64,000 bases of DNA from Scolanthus callimorphus (lineage: Eukaryota > Cnidaria > Anthozoa > Actiniaria > Edwardsiidae). The stretch covers positions 18,230,146-18,294,145 of the forward strand of contig CM066919.1 of assembly GCA_033964015.1 (NCBI GenBank), written 5' to 3'. The position numbers and the translations under genes were made by a program. The notes below the pieces were generated by a model. That model saw only the letters and a list, made by a program, of their open reading frames with translations, had not been told where the DNA came from and ran no database searches. Position 1 is the first letter of the stretch. Each line of letters starts with the position of its first letter. Below are positions 23,101 to 34,259 of the stretch, one piece after another.

Positions 23101-26100
23101 TGAGATTCATCCCCTTCCCGAGATATATTGTTTTTCTGCTATGATGACGTCATCGATGGCGTCATACAACGTGACCAGGCAGTTGCACCACCCTTGCCAC
23201 TTAGACATCTTTATCCAACTTTGGTTGTCTGAGGATCATCCCTTCTCGAAATATATTATTTTTTTCTGATGACGTCATCGATGACGTCATACCACGTGAC
23301 AATGCAGCTGCATCCCACCTGCCACTAAGACAACTAACTTCACCCAAGTTTGGTTGTCTGAGGTTCATCCATTCCCGAGATATCAACCTTTTCTCGTTTG
23401 ATGACGTCATCGATGACGTCATACCATGTGACAAGGCAGTTGCACCCCCCTTGCCACTAAGACAAAGTCACCCAAGTTTGGTTATCTGAGGTTCATCCAT
23501 TCCCGAGATATCAACCTTTTCCCGTTTGATGACGTCATCGATGACTTCATACCATGTGACAAGGCAGTTGCATCCCCCTTGCCACTAAGACAACTTCACC
23601 CAAGTTTGGTTGTCTGAGGTTTATTCCTTCCCGAGATATCAACCTTTTCTCGTTTGATGACGTCATTGATGACGTCATACCACGTGACAAGGTACTTGCG
23701 CCCGCCTTGCCACTAAGACAACTTCACCCAAGTTTGGTTGTCTGAGCTTCATCCCTTCCTGAGATATAATTAATAAACAGAGAAGGGTCTTGGTTTACCT
23801 GTGGTGGGGCAGGCACGCATGGACGCACCAGCGATACCATAATGGGAATACCGCTGAACCATGAAAAATGAAGTCGATAGTATACCTGAGTTCTACTTTG
23901 AGCTATTGTATTCTTCCTATGCGATACCTATGGTGCTCCGCTCTGCGGCCTTGGGCCGCTAAGGAGCTCCGCTATTATTAAACCATATTAACGTGATATG
24001 GGTCTATCCAGTCGAGCTTGGAAGCCAATAGCAAAGTCCATAAGTTTCACACTTGTTTAGTGTATGAAACATACCAGTACCATGCTATGATGTCCAGGCA
24101 AGTTCACAGGCCCATCGCCTTGGTAAAAAAAATTATGTTACTGTTTCACAATTCCAAAATATTTAAAAAGAGTATTATATTTTTGGTAGTTATCATTTAA
24201 TGGCAAACTGCCTCGTTAATGTTTTTTCTAGTTACTGGCCTGGTTCCTAACATGTTGTCTAGAAAAAGGTCATGATTTTGTCATTCCTTTATAACATGAT
24301 TGTGCTTTGCCTTTTGAAGTGAGAAACTGTAAAAATGAAATGCTATTTTATGTTCTTGAAATAGCCATTTATCCAGTGCTTTCAGAACAAGCCAGCGAGT
24401 GCTGGAGCTCCGCTGGCTAACTTAACACTATTTTATGTTTCACTGCCGACTACTTTACATCAGATCCCAGACAAAAGCATAATTGAGTCACTGAAATTAG
24501 CCAAACTGGGCTGGCCACTTTTTAAAAATAACTGCCTGAGATGAGATGTAGATACAACTAACTTTATACTAGAGCTAATATACTACGCACTGCCAGACAA
24601 AAAGGGACCTTATAATACAGCATTTTGTCATTAACATTTTAAAGTTTTGACAACCAATTTGTATGTATATCTAAACATTGATGTACTATTTGTCCAAGTT
24701 TTGTGTGTTAAGGTGGAAATTTAGCGGTAAAGTTAAAAGTCCTAATTTTCTAAGGGGCAATGTGGAAGCTCTAAATTCTGTATAAGTTCCCTTTTCGCTT
24801 GGTGGGGTCCATACAATGCTACCTGAAAATAACTATGGTATCCCTAAGGCTTGAAAAAACCTGTGTGAAAAAATCGTCAAGCTTCAGGGTTGAACGCAAA
24901 TGGTAGCAAGGACCTTAGCCTGAATTCCAGCCCTTCGCTCTCGATGGTACCTCACTTTGCAAAAGGAGATGGCTGAATTAACCACAGGATTTTCGTATCC
25001 CTTATGTAATGTTTTACAATGTTTCCAAGGCAATGCACACCTTCTTCAATAGTTTTGGTGCCCCTGGTTGTCTGGTTTGGAGGTTTTCACTTGCTTTTTT
25101 GCTTGGGGGAGCATGCGTTGTCATGGAATTGTTCACCTGTACATCTCACTGCTGTTGCTTGGAGATGAGATTTGGATAAAAAACAAGCAATTTATTTCTC
25201 TTTTCCCAGCTCCACCACCTAAGGCAATGCCTACAGTTCCATCTTACAAGTACCATAACTATGCAGCCATGAGCCAAATGCTACAAACATACTCCAAAAA
25301 ATGTGCTGACATCCTCGAAATCTCAGTAGCTGGCCTGAGCAGAGGAGGAAGCAAGATTTTTGCACTGGAAATCTCTGTAAATCCAGGGCAGAGCAACCCA
25401 TATAAGCCCAATGTTGGCATGGTAGGCAGCCTGCAGGGAACAGATGTAGTTGGCAGGGAGTTACTTCTTGCTCTTGTGGGTTATCTGTGTGAGGGGTACA
25501 GAACTAAGGAAGCTAAAGTTGTGAAGTTACTACAGACAACAAGAGTGCATGTTATTCCTGCTGTTGATGTCGATGGTAATGAGAAGGCCAGAGAAGGTGA
25601 CTGTCAAGGGGAGGTACCTTCTCAGGATGACCTGTCCAAGAGTTTCTTTTATGATTTGGGATCAAGGCAGAAGAGAGATTTGTCAGATACCTTTGAAACG
25701 GTAAGTTGATATTACGGCAGACAGATTGTCAGTCTGACATAACCAATAGTACTAGACTGGTGCAAAGACAGGCAGTTGCTAGGCAGACAGGTGTATTGCA
25801 GACATACATACAGACAGGCAGTTGCTAGACAGACAGGTGGATTACAGACAGACAGACATGACAAAACTAGACAGATAGACCCAAGACAGAGATGGGACAA
25901 TAGTAGACAGACAGACAAAAGACAGACAGACAGAGAGGAACAAACTAGACAGACAGACACCAGACAGAGATGGGACACTAGCAGACAGACAGACAAACAG
26001 ACACTGTACAGACCAGATACTTAGACAGCTCTCTTGGTTGCAGAATTCTCTCTTTTATAACTGGACCGTACTGTACTTTGTACTCTACTGCTAAGCAGGG

Positions 26101-29100
26101 CTGCCCAAGAAATCTGCATTGCAACTCAGTCACTTTTACATTAATTCCAAATGTTTTGTCAGGTCTGCTCAGTTTCGTTTGCAAATGTGAGAACAATTTT
26201 ATCTTGGTCAGTATTCAACCAATTTTCGCCAAGCTTTGCAGTTTTACTAATACGGGTGTGCTGAATTTGATACTGGACCTTGTTTCCTGATAACTAAAAG
26301 ATATCGTACTAAGGATCTATAACGATTTAGGGAATTTGATGATCTGCACATTCATATGCTCTGAATATTGAGCAAGCAGGAAAAGTAAAACCTTTCTAGA
26401 AAATCTGAGCGCTATATCTAGTTTTCATTCTTGTCCCTGTCTCCTCAAAGCTCTCAGTACACTGCTTGCAGTTCCTTCTTTCGGGAAAGTTTGATCAGCA
26501 CTCATTTTTTCAAGCGTTTTCACAGACGTTTGAACACCAGAGAAGGGACTGCAAGTAGTAGCTCTCAGATGTTAAGACAAACTAACAAATCTTTTTGACT
26601 TCTTATTTCTAGTTTCTGAAAAGAACAGCCCAAGAACCAGTTGAGGTGCAGGCAGTCAAGAAGTGGATGACAAGGGTTAAGTTTGATCTGTTGGCTGATA
26701 TTGGTGGAGGTGATTTAGTGGCAAGGTGTGTGTAAAGTAGGAGGCAATGCACATCTAAGGTCAAGTTTCAACACTGAAATCCCAGGGCTCTCTTCTCTTG
26801 ACAGGAAATACATTTTTAAATTCATTTTGCTGAGTCCAAAAGCTGCCCAGCAATGTGTTGCAGATACTATTTTTATGAGATATATCTCATGAGCAAGATT
26901 ATCAGCTGTGATCCCAAGATCACTGATTATCACCAAATTAGAGCCAATTTATTACCATGAAAACAGAGCCTAAGCAGGGCACATATTTTGCACATTGTGG
27001 AAGCGAAGCCTGATGCTGGGATCAGGGGCTTATAGCCAGGATTTGAGATTGGGGGTGGTCATTTATACAACAAAAGTTAACAAACACACCAACATACCAC
27101 ACTGCTTCGCTGGATCGTTCTGAAAACAAAATGGTGGCGTGTGACAAAGGCAAATTCTGTTGTTTACATGAATAATTTTAAAAGGATTACATTCGCAAAA
27201 GAGAGGTGACCATTTATTTTAGCATACCTTCATGTGGTTGTGACCAAACAGCAACTTTTATGTTAAATTTGAACACGTGAATGAGAGGGAGGGGGTGGGG
27301 GGGAGGGGGAGGCAGACCCACCTTTCTCAGGAGATTTTCCCATACATTTACTGTATTTACTGGAGGAAATTTGCAAATTTTCGTCTCACATTTTCACTAT
27401 CGGGACCCATGTTCTGAAATTCCTGGATCTGCTCCTGAAACTTATCAACTTCTATCACCGTTGATCCCTGCTTAAAGATTAAGTTTCATGCTTTCGATAG
27501 GAAAATACATGGACATATTGTGACTATTTGAAACTTTGTAATGCCTATAGTGCATCTTTTCTGCCTGTGTAGGTATCCCTTAGATGCTGAGCTCAGTGGA
27601 AATGACAGAGTCCAAGGTTCCATTACAGCTGACGACAAAACATTTATTGACATCGCGTCAGTGTATTCTACCAGTCACCCTACCATGCACAATGGACGTG
27701 GATGTAATAGCACTGCTGTGAGGTACCCCAAGGGAATTATAAATGGCGGCAAATTAACACAAACGCATTACACCATGCAAGACTATGCCTACATCAACTT
27801 GAATGTGTTACAAGTCTCGTTCTTCGTATCGTGTTGTAAATATCCACTGGCGAAGAATTTTAAGAACATTCTCAAATCCAACGCCATCCCCATGATTAAC
27901 TTCATTAAGAAGTCCCACCAAGCGCTTACAGGAACAGTGCATACATTTAACCACACCCCTATCGCGAATGCCACTCTTACAATAGCCAAGAGCAAGATTA
28001 AGATTGATGTCGATGTCAAGAATTCGAGTTTTTATAAGATCCTTGCCCCAGGGAGGTACAAAATAACAGCCAGTGCTCGAGGGTTCGCAAAGTCTACTAA
28101 AGAGGTTCTCATCTCGTCTGGAAAGACAACCGATATTATGTTCAATCTCCATCGGCTGCCAAAATTTACCCACCACCACCCTGAGGTGATTGGAAAATGG
28201 TTGCAAGCAATGGCTAAGAAGTGCCCACAAATTGCACATGTGTACAGTATCGGCATGACCGTGCAATTCCGACGCCTTTGGGCCATGGAGTTATCAGACA
28301 ATCCTGGTATCCACGAACCGGGTGAACCGGAGTTCAGCTACGTTGCAGGTATCCATGGCAACGAGGCGATTGGCAGGGAGATGGTCTTGTTTATGATCCA
28401 GCATCTGTGTTTGAGTTACGGCAAGGACGACATGGTGACTCGATTGGTGAATACCACGCGACTGCACTTCTTGCCGCTGATGAACCCTGATGGAGGAATG
28501 ATAGCCGAGGAAGGAAATTGCCATTCTGACAAAGGAAAGAACAATGCCAGGGGTGTGGACTTATGGACTGACTTTCCAGGTTTGTTATATCAACTATTTT
28601 TTTTTAGATTTCCGCCTTTGATACTACAGCCGATTGCGTTTGAGCGTTTTACCCTAACAGTTCGCACGTTATGTTTGAACGTTTGAAAGTTGCGTTTCTA
28701 GGATGTAACGAGACGTTCTATGGCGAACCAAAGAGTTCTGTCCTCTCTGATTGGTCAGTGAAAAATACACATGGCGGTTGCCCTTGGAAACGTCCGACTT
28801 TTTGTCTCACAACGTAAATTTCAAACGTTCAAACGTAACGTGCGAACTGTTAGGGTAAAACGGTCAAACGCTCAGGGTAAAACGCTCACAACAGTCATCT
28901 GCTGTATCAAATGAAAACAATAATTGGCTGACGAGGGCTCAATAATGGCGACACGAGGAGTACTTTGTAGTTTTGCTACATAATTGTAAAATGAAAGGCC
29001 TCGAATCTCATCACCCCTCGTTTTTCACGCAGGTGTGTATGATGAGAAAAAGACAGCACAGGAAGTGGAGACCAAAGCAGTTATCAAGTGGATGGAAGAG

Positions 29101-32100
29101 CACCCATTTGTCCTGTCAGCCAATTTACACGGAGGCAGCCTGCACGCCTCATATCCTTACAGCGCGCACCTTAAAGGCGCCACCTCCCCTAACCCCACCC
29201 CGGACGACGACGTATTCCGTTACCTAGCAACCGTCTACGCCAAAACGCACCCCACAATGCATCACGGGAAGCCTTCGTGCCCAGGCCCCACGGTGAAGCA
29301 AACATTTGATGGTGGAATCACTAACGCGGCGGCCTGGCGAAGCGAAGAGGGCGGTTTACAGGATTACAGTTATGAGAAAAGAAACTGTTTTGGCATCTCT
29401 GTACACATGGGATGCTGTAAATATCCAGAGGCGCGCGAGCTGGAACATCATTGGAGGGAACACAAGGACGCTATGATGCAGTATATGGCCCAGGTAAGGT
29501 GGAGCGCATTTATACAACGGTGTCAAGCCCCATTTACACGACAGAACATTTTGGCACGACTCGGATAAAAATGGTTCTTGGACTACCACGCCACGTTGTC
29601 CCGGCACAGACGAAATTCCGGTCCGGCTCTGACAAAATGAAGTACGGCAAAGCCATTTACACAGCGCAAAATTATACCCGAGCCGTGCCATTAAATTTGG
29701 TACCCGTGCCACTTTTTATCCGAGCCGTGCCAACAATCCCTGTCGTGTAAATGAGCCTTTAGACTCGCACCCAGTTTGTAGAAATATAGTGTAGAACAGT
29801 CGAGGAACTCAGGGGATTATGGGAAGGATTGGCGGAACGCAGGCGGTTGTGGGAAGGATTTGGAAGGCGCGCAATGGATTGTGGACCCACAATGTATTGC
29901 GCGCCGTGCTAATCCTTCCCACGGTGTCAGACTCGTACCCAGTCTGTAGAAAAGTCGAGGAACGCAGGGATTATGGGATTATGGGAAGGATTGGCGGAGC
30001 GCAGGGGGTTGTGGGAAGGATTTGCAAGGCGCGCAATGGATTGTGGACCCACAATGCATTGCGCCTCGCTAATCCTTCCCATAATCCCCTGCGCTCCTGA
30101 CTATTCTACTATCAGCATCAGCAACGGGTGCGAGTCTGTCGCGGTGTGCCGTGTTGTCGTTTACACGCAAGGATTTGTCGAGCCGATCCCGACAAGAAAA
30201 AAATGTTGCGTTGTCACAGATTCTTCAGTGTCGGACCGACACCCAATGATGCTTACAAGAAATTAGCCCGACAAATCGCGTCGTGAGAATCAGCCATCAG
30301 ATTAGAAAATGATTGTCATTGTCCAAGTACCAACGACGCCTATCAAAACAACAGCCCTGACGTTCCAAAATGAAACATGTATTTTCTCCCTCTCTGTCTT
30401 CACCCTCGTTTTGAAATCATTGTCGTCCTTATTCATAGTGTTTGGGGAGGCATTGTTTAGCGTATTGGAGCCCGTCCAATGCAAACTATGGAAATTGAAA
30501 TATGAAAAAAACTAGGTGTTGCTCTTTGCAATGGTGGATCATTTGCAGGATCCTGCAGCTTAATAGTGTCTTGTGTAGGTTTATGTACAGGATTTGCTAG
30601 GACCCTTCTTACTAGCCCTGCTTTCTTTCTCCCCACACTATGCTACGTATCGTTTCTCTGTTTTTATTTCGCTTTCATTTTAGAGCGGTTTTCACATGAC
30701 TGTCGTGAAAACAATCGCAATTGAGCAATCACTAGCCAATCAGAATCGAGAGAAATCACAACTTGCTCCTAAATGACTTTTTTCTCAGCTAATTGCAAGC
30801 CGAACCAATTACTAAGTAATTACACAATTGTATTTACTACAGAATTTGATTGGCTGCGAAAAACGAGTAGGCAATGAGAACGCAAAGAAATAGCAATTAC
30901 ATAACAAGTCTTGACAGTCATGTGAAATCCACTCTATCTCTTTTCCGAGCCTTTTGATTTATACCTGTGCCTTCGACCAGGTCAGGTGGGATACAGCAGT
31001 TCTCGGAAGATCTAAGCTTATTGGATAAGCAGAACAAAGCATCCATTGTTTCCTCGTTCTATTGTATGACCCTATAATATTGTTTTACACTGAGGCTATC
31101 AATAAGCTTAGATCTTACGAGAGCTGTATCATGACTCAACCAGGTCCTTCTGTGCCAACTTTACTGCAGCTGTTCTTTAATTTCCAGGCAGCATATAGCC
31201 TACTGCTGTAACTTTCTTCTTGTGTTCCGCGTGTGGTATAAAACATTCGTATTGTATTATTATTATTATTGCATTTTATAAAATAGCTAAGATAGTACGC
31301 GCGCTCCGATTGGTTGAGAGCTGTGCATTCTCACATTATAAACGCACGGCGGATGTAAAGCTATTTTATAAAAGCAGTAAAAAACGAATTTCTGTGGTTT
31401 ATAATGTGATAAATAAACACTTGGGATGCTGGAAAAAACACCTGAGCCGTACGAGCCGTACTCACGAGCTGTAGGCGAGTGAGTTTAAACTTTCTCGTGT
31501 TTTCCAGCATCCCTCGAGTGCGTTTCTCACATTATAAACCACGGAAATCCGTTATTTATTGCTAAAGTAATGGCCTCATTGTTTTTCCAATAAAGAAGAC
31601 GAGTACATCGCTTTCGATTACGCCCTCCTTAGTTGTGCACTGCTTTACTCTTCACAGGTTCACAGAGGCATAAAAGGTTTTGTCCAAGATGACGAAGGCG
31701 CGCCTATAGAAGGGGCAAGCATATCGGTGAAAGGGCGCAACCATGACGTCACTTCCGCCAAAGATGGCGACTACTGGCGCCTACTCGTCCCAGGCCACTA
31801 CGTCATCCAAGCCACAGCCCCTGGTCGCGAGACCGTCGTTAGAGAAGTGGACGTGATCCCAAATGAACCTGCACTGCAAGTAGACTTCAAACTCGCCTCT
31901 AGAGGCCTTCTTTATGGCGTGCCCTCAATGCTTCTTGCTGGGATATCAATTCTCGTGGTCGTGGTGCTTTGTTTAGTTTGTGTTGGTCTGTGGCGCATCA
32001 AGAGAAGGCGAAAGCTGAAGAAAGCTCTCAAAAGAAATGGCTACCAGAACGAGTACGATAACGGGCTATCCATTAAATCCTTTAACTCTAAGTCGCTAAT

Positions 32101-32185
32101 CAACAACGAGGACTCGGATGATACGGATGACGATGAAGAGGACATTATATTGGATCACACCCACAATCGAACGAGACGATATTAG
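17129..32185 (+). CDS. CPD: Carboxypeptidase D-like protein with four M14 domains
   Basis: Six exons: 17129-19835, 25210-25700, 26613-26725, 27573-28579, 29033-29493 and 31658-32185; all phases agree, giving 1768 residues. ATG 17129 is chosen over 17030 because it begins a signal peptide (MFLQKFVIIALFVAVAG). Four repeats of M14 carboxypeptidase plus transthyretin-like domain follow, then a membrane helix (about 1680-1707) and a tail with an acidic cluster (SDDTDDDEED). Domain 1 has H101/E104, R174, H214 and E302; domain 2 has H552/E555, R623, H659 and E751, so both look active. Domain 3 has QGTD at 978-981 and has lost all key residues. Domain 4 keeps zinc ligands H1365/E1368 and H1472 but has T1436 for Arg and H1564 for the catalytic Glu. 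Vertebrate CPD (three domains) trims C-terminal Lys/Arg in the trans-Golgi. The acidic tail suggests similar retrieval (inference). Confidence 0.92.
19885..20352. mobile_element. Palindromic Tc1/mariner-type MITE in CPD intron 1
   Basis: The ends CAGCCAAAGATGCTCAAGCG and inverted CGCTTGAGCGTCTTTGGCTG are flanked by TA on both sides. The arms also match internally (GGCTTGGGAAAACGTCTTTC and its mirror), so most of the 468 bp is palindromic. It starts 50 bp after the exon 1 donor, and the long CPD ORF reads into it by chance. Confidence 0.75.
20360..20650. mobile_element. MITE with CTATCTTATAGTTATCAGGAA ends
   Basis: The sequence TATAGTTATCAGGAAGCAAA near 20370 is mirrored near 20630 (TTCGTTTCCTGATAACTATA), with inner matches around CAGTATTCAATTCAGCACATCC. 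A half copy of the right end is found at about 26200-26300 in CPD intron 2. Confidence 0.65.
20656..22977. mobile_element. 2.3-kb palindrome of head-to-head ~294-bp tandem repeats
   Basis: AGTAGAGTCTGTTAAGGG at 20656 is mirrored by CCCTTAACAGACTCTACT ending at 22977, with AATAT duplicated at 20651-20655 and 22978-22982. Each arm of about 1.15 kb holds four units; the marker TTCCTTAGG falls at 20730, 21023, 21315 and 21612 (steps 293, 292, 297), and its complement recurs near 22024, 22312, 22610 and 22898. The centre is near 21870. Units carry GGGGTGCCACAATTTCGGCC and CCTCCCC-type tracts. No protein is encoded. It lies in CPD intron 1. Confidence 0.85.
22989..23977 (+). mobile_element. Helentron-like (HINE) element, copy 1
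   Basis: The 5' end TAGATTTAGCCACTGGCTAA contains a small stem-loop and then AGCGGAGCTCC. The 3' end has GGTGCTCCGCT, a GC-rich hairpin (TGCGGCCTTGGGCCGC) and then GGAGCTCCGCTA, the inverse of the 5' subterminal repeat. Between them are about six tandem units of ~128 bp. Subterminal inverted repeats, a 3' hairpin and a tandem-repeat core are the hallmarks of non-autonomous Helentron-type elements. The same ends recur at 51751-53007. It lies in CPD intron 1, directly after the 2.3-kb palindrome. Confidence 0.65.
23140..23690. promoter_or_regulatory. Tandem array of paired CRE sites plus CACGTG boxes (copy 1)
   Basis: Each unit contains TGACGTCATCGATGACGTCA or a close variant: two CRE palindromes 12 bp apart, then CACGTG or CATGTG. 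First CREs are at 23145, 23270, 23402, 23530 and 23658. CRE is the consensus for CREB/ATF bZIP factors and CACGTG for bHLH factors. Regulatory activity is inference. Confidence 0.45.
24000..25060. other. CPD intron 1, no clear feature
   Basis: AT-rich intron sequence. The GGAGCTCCGCT string near 24402 may be a solo relic of a Helentron-like 3' end. Nothing else is recognised. Confidence 0.4.
25745..26015. repeat. (CAGA)n-rich microsatellite
   Basis: Imperfect GACAGACAGA repeats with short interruptions such as CAGTTGCTAG fill CPD intron 2, just after the exon 2 donor. The ORFs on both strands here are low-complexity artefacts. Confidence 0.85.
26015..26610. other. CPD intron 2 remainder
   Basis: It contains the half copy (about 26200-26300) of the MITE at 20360-20650. 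Nothing else is seen. Confidence 0.45.
27022..27447. mobile_element. hAT-like repeat relic (CAGGGGCWTAGCCAGG family)
   Basis: CAGGGGCTTATAGCCAGGAT and an inner segment (TTTCTCAGGAGATTTTCCCA, CATACATTTACTGTATTTAC) match the elements at 48744-48894 and 50189-50808. Ends are imperfect. It lies in CPD intron 3. Confidence 0.5.
28605..28915. mobile_element. MITE in CPD intron 4
   Basis: GAGCGTTTTACCCTAACAGT...GCACGTTA near 28640 is mirrored near 28840 (TAACGTGCGAACTGTTAGGG), with outer arms TTTGATAC.ACAG / CTGTATCAAA. It starts about 25 bp after the donor of exon 4. Confidence 0.65.
29520..29760. mobile_element. MITE-like element, CATTTACACGACA ends
   Basis: AGCCCCATTTACACGACAGA near 29525 is mirrored by CTGTCGTGTAAATGAGCC near 29740. 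The interior has repeated CCGAGCCGTGCCA-type strings. It lies in CPD intron 5. Confidence 0.5.
29765..30125. repeat. ~165-bp tandem duplication with internal palindromes
   Basis: Two similar units begin AGACTCGYACCCAGTYTGTA (about 29760 and 29928), each holding GGATTATGGGAAGGATTGGC and a palindrome around GGCGCGCAATGGATTGTGGA. It lies in CPD intron 5. Confidence 0.6.
30126..30680. other. CPD intron 5, no clear feature
   Basis: A 68-codon ORF at 30309-30515 shows no family signature. No other structure was seen. Confidence 0.35.
30681..30936. mobile_element. MITE with TAGAGCGGTTTTCACATGAC ends
   Basis: TAGAGCGGTTTTCACATGAC at 30681 is mirrored by GTCATGTGAAATCCACTCTA ending at 30936. Relatives with similar ends occur at about 45958-46124, 38067-38180 and 53773-53800. 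It lies in CPD intron 5. Confidence 0.7.
30985..31132. repeat. Palindromic MITE
   Basis: ATACAGCAGTTCTCGGAAGA...CTAAGCTTATTG near 30986 is mirrored by CAATAAGCTTAGATCTTACG...GCTGTAT near 31095. It lies in CPD intron 5. Confidence 0.6.
31276..31565. mobile_element. MITE in CPD intron 5
   Basis: GTGGTTTATAATGTGATAAA and GGGATGCTGGAAAA (31395-31437) are mirrored by TTTTCCAGCATCCC...CACATTATAAACCAC (about 31499-31544), with outer pieces around AAAATAGC. It ends about 95 bp before the exon 6 acceptor. Confidence 0.6.
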
Positions 32186-32212
32186 ATATGAAAAAAATCA
32201 ACCATCTATAGC

Positions 32213-32645
32213 ATTTATATAGAGGATATTAAATGGCGACGCGGGGGTAGGCGAATTTAGTCCTCGTTCGTTGCGCTCACGCTTGAGATTATTTTTTTAC
32301 ACGAGAAAATGAAATTCGTATTTCAGGGTTCGTACGCATCCTGGAAATCCTGAAATGTCCTGGATTTTCATTTCCTTCCTGGAAAGTCCTGGAATTTTAA
32401 GGAAAATCCTGGAAAAATGGTTCAACTCAAATGAACCTGAATCTGATTTTGGACTGCAATTTATGACATCCTCCAGACTTATGTTTTTTGGGGGGAGGGG
32501 GCATTCTACCCAATCAAAACTCCTGGAAAGTTCCTGGAAAAATAACTAAAGACTTCCTGGAAAATCCTGGATTTTTGTCATTCAGAAAGCGTACGAACCC
32601 TGGTATTTCCAAGTGGTCATATAATGTCCTATTATAAAAACATCA
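32213..32645. mobile_element. TATAGAGGATATTA-type MITE split by a CAGGGTTCGTACGC element
   Basis: The outer element begins TATATAGAGGATATTAAATGGC and ends near TATAATGTCCTATTATA; relatives lie at 40948-41115 and 41712-41885. An inner element, 32324-32602, starts CAGGGTTCGTACGC, ends GCGTACGAACCCTG and is flanked by GTATTT at 32318-32323 and 32603-32608. Such ends with a 6-bp duplication fit a hAT-type MITE. It lies just 3' of the CPD stop codon, probably in the 3' UTR or flank. Confidence 0.75.
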
Positions 32646-34020
32646 GTGACGTACCAAATTGTAATTTTATAATGTTATTTTCACGTATGAGAATCTCAGG
32701 TTTTCGCGTCCACGGGAAACTAAACATGTTATTCACATGGTATTTCATTGGTGTTGATATATGTAAAAACAAGATTTACACCTCAGTGGCTTCTTTGGCA
32801 GGGGCGGATTCGAGGTGGCGGTTGGATAATTAAAAAAAAACGTCACTTGAGCCTTCTATTTTTTCAGAAAGGAAAAGGAAAAAAAAAGATTAATTGATAA
32901 CCTTTTTTCCCACTTCTACTCTAAATCCAACCAATGCTCCCGCTGTATCTGCCCCTGTTTAGGCTTGAGTAGTGCCTGTGATTTTGTTTGAAATGGGCAA
33001 ATGAATTTTTCACCTGGGACCATACAGGAACTATGCGCCACCTGATTCCTGATGGGGAACCCCTGCCCTGAAGAGCCTGGTAAAAAAGCTGTAGTGAGAA
33101 TCTGCTGTTCCGATACTAGTTTGAAAATCTACGAGTGCTTTGTATAGTAGGTTAGTTCCTAGGGCCAGCTCATTGTCTTTCCCTGGCCTTCCTTCGTTTG
33201 ACCAGCGAATATCATCCGGACGCGGCGCCCGGAAAACCATACAAAGCTTATAAAATTCCGGCATCTTGGAATGGCTGTATCTCGATCGGAATTTACACAA
33301 TCAACGCCAAACTTTAGGATTTTGTATAGTTTAATATGCTCTTCCTCTTTATGTGGAGCTCGTTTCGATAATGGCAATATTAGGGGTTTCGCCCCAGGTA
33401 CTCTCGGCTTGAAATCCGGCAATGAACGATAACACTAAGGGAACAACGACTGGGGCCAATTAGAAATAGGACGGCTAGATATTTTATGGATGTGTTACTA
33501 ATACGTGGCCCCAAGAAGGACGTAATTGTACCTATTTTTGGAACGAATCATTTTTAATAACTTGTCGAAGTTTCCAAGTTTTCTTTACTACTGGGAATCA
33601 TTTACCCTTTGCATTCGATTATTTTTATAGGCACAATTTTATTTTAAAATCGGCTTAAAAATAAAGATTTGTGAATAATACATGGGTTGTGTCATTTGTA
33701 CGTTAATTTCAGCCAATTGCTTTCAGAGGCGTACATATCAAGATAGCAGTGTCGCCATTCTAGAGATTGCCTGGGCTTCCTGTGGTATCGTGTCTATCTT
33801 GTTGCCAGGCTCTTGACCGTGAACAACACATTGGAAAATGCACATAGCATCTTTCCTCGAGTATATTTGAGTTTTGGTTGAGTTTTAAGGTTTCTAGGCC
33901 AATTACACACCCAATTTCTTACCCCACTTCCCCACCTTTTGAGGAGCCCAGCTTGAAATGATCACCCTGAAATTTATGTTTAATTACCCAACCTGGATTT
34001 TTACGCTTGTGAATGACCGA
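32646..34020. other. Intergenic stretch, little recognised
   Basis: Minus-strand ORFs around 33031-33422 overlap each other and have no recognised family. AATAAAG near 33660 could serve as a polyadenylation signal for CPD, but it is far from the stop codon. Confidence 0.3.
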
Positions 34021-34024
34021 CTGA

Positions 34025-34259
34025 GGCCAGTTTCAGACGTCAAACTTTTGCCGCGTCGAATCTAATTGTTAGAAATTCCATTTGTAGTTTCTAGTACACT
34101 TTGTCTAGTGCAAAAGGTAAATCTAGACGAGTCATAGCAGAACAAAAAGGAATGTAAAGTTTGTTTTTCTTGTTTATTCTTCCTTTTGTTGTGAAAAGGA
34201 GAAAACCAGTCGGCTGAATTGGATTCGACGCGGCAAAAGATCGACGTTTGAAACAGGCC
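34025..34259. mobile_element. MITE with GGCCAGTTTCAGACGTC ends
   Basis: GGCCAGTTTCAGACGTCAAA...TTTTGCCGCGTCGAATCTAA at 34025 is mirrored at 34216-34259 with few mismatches. The short interior is AT-rich. Confidence 0.7.

Noticed and set aside
25712..26024. Cysteine- and leucine-rich ORF (-) and RQTDR-rich ORF (+)
   Set aside because: Both are translations of the CAGA microsatellite in CPD intron 2.
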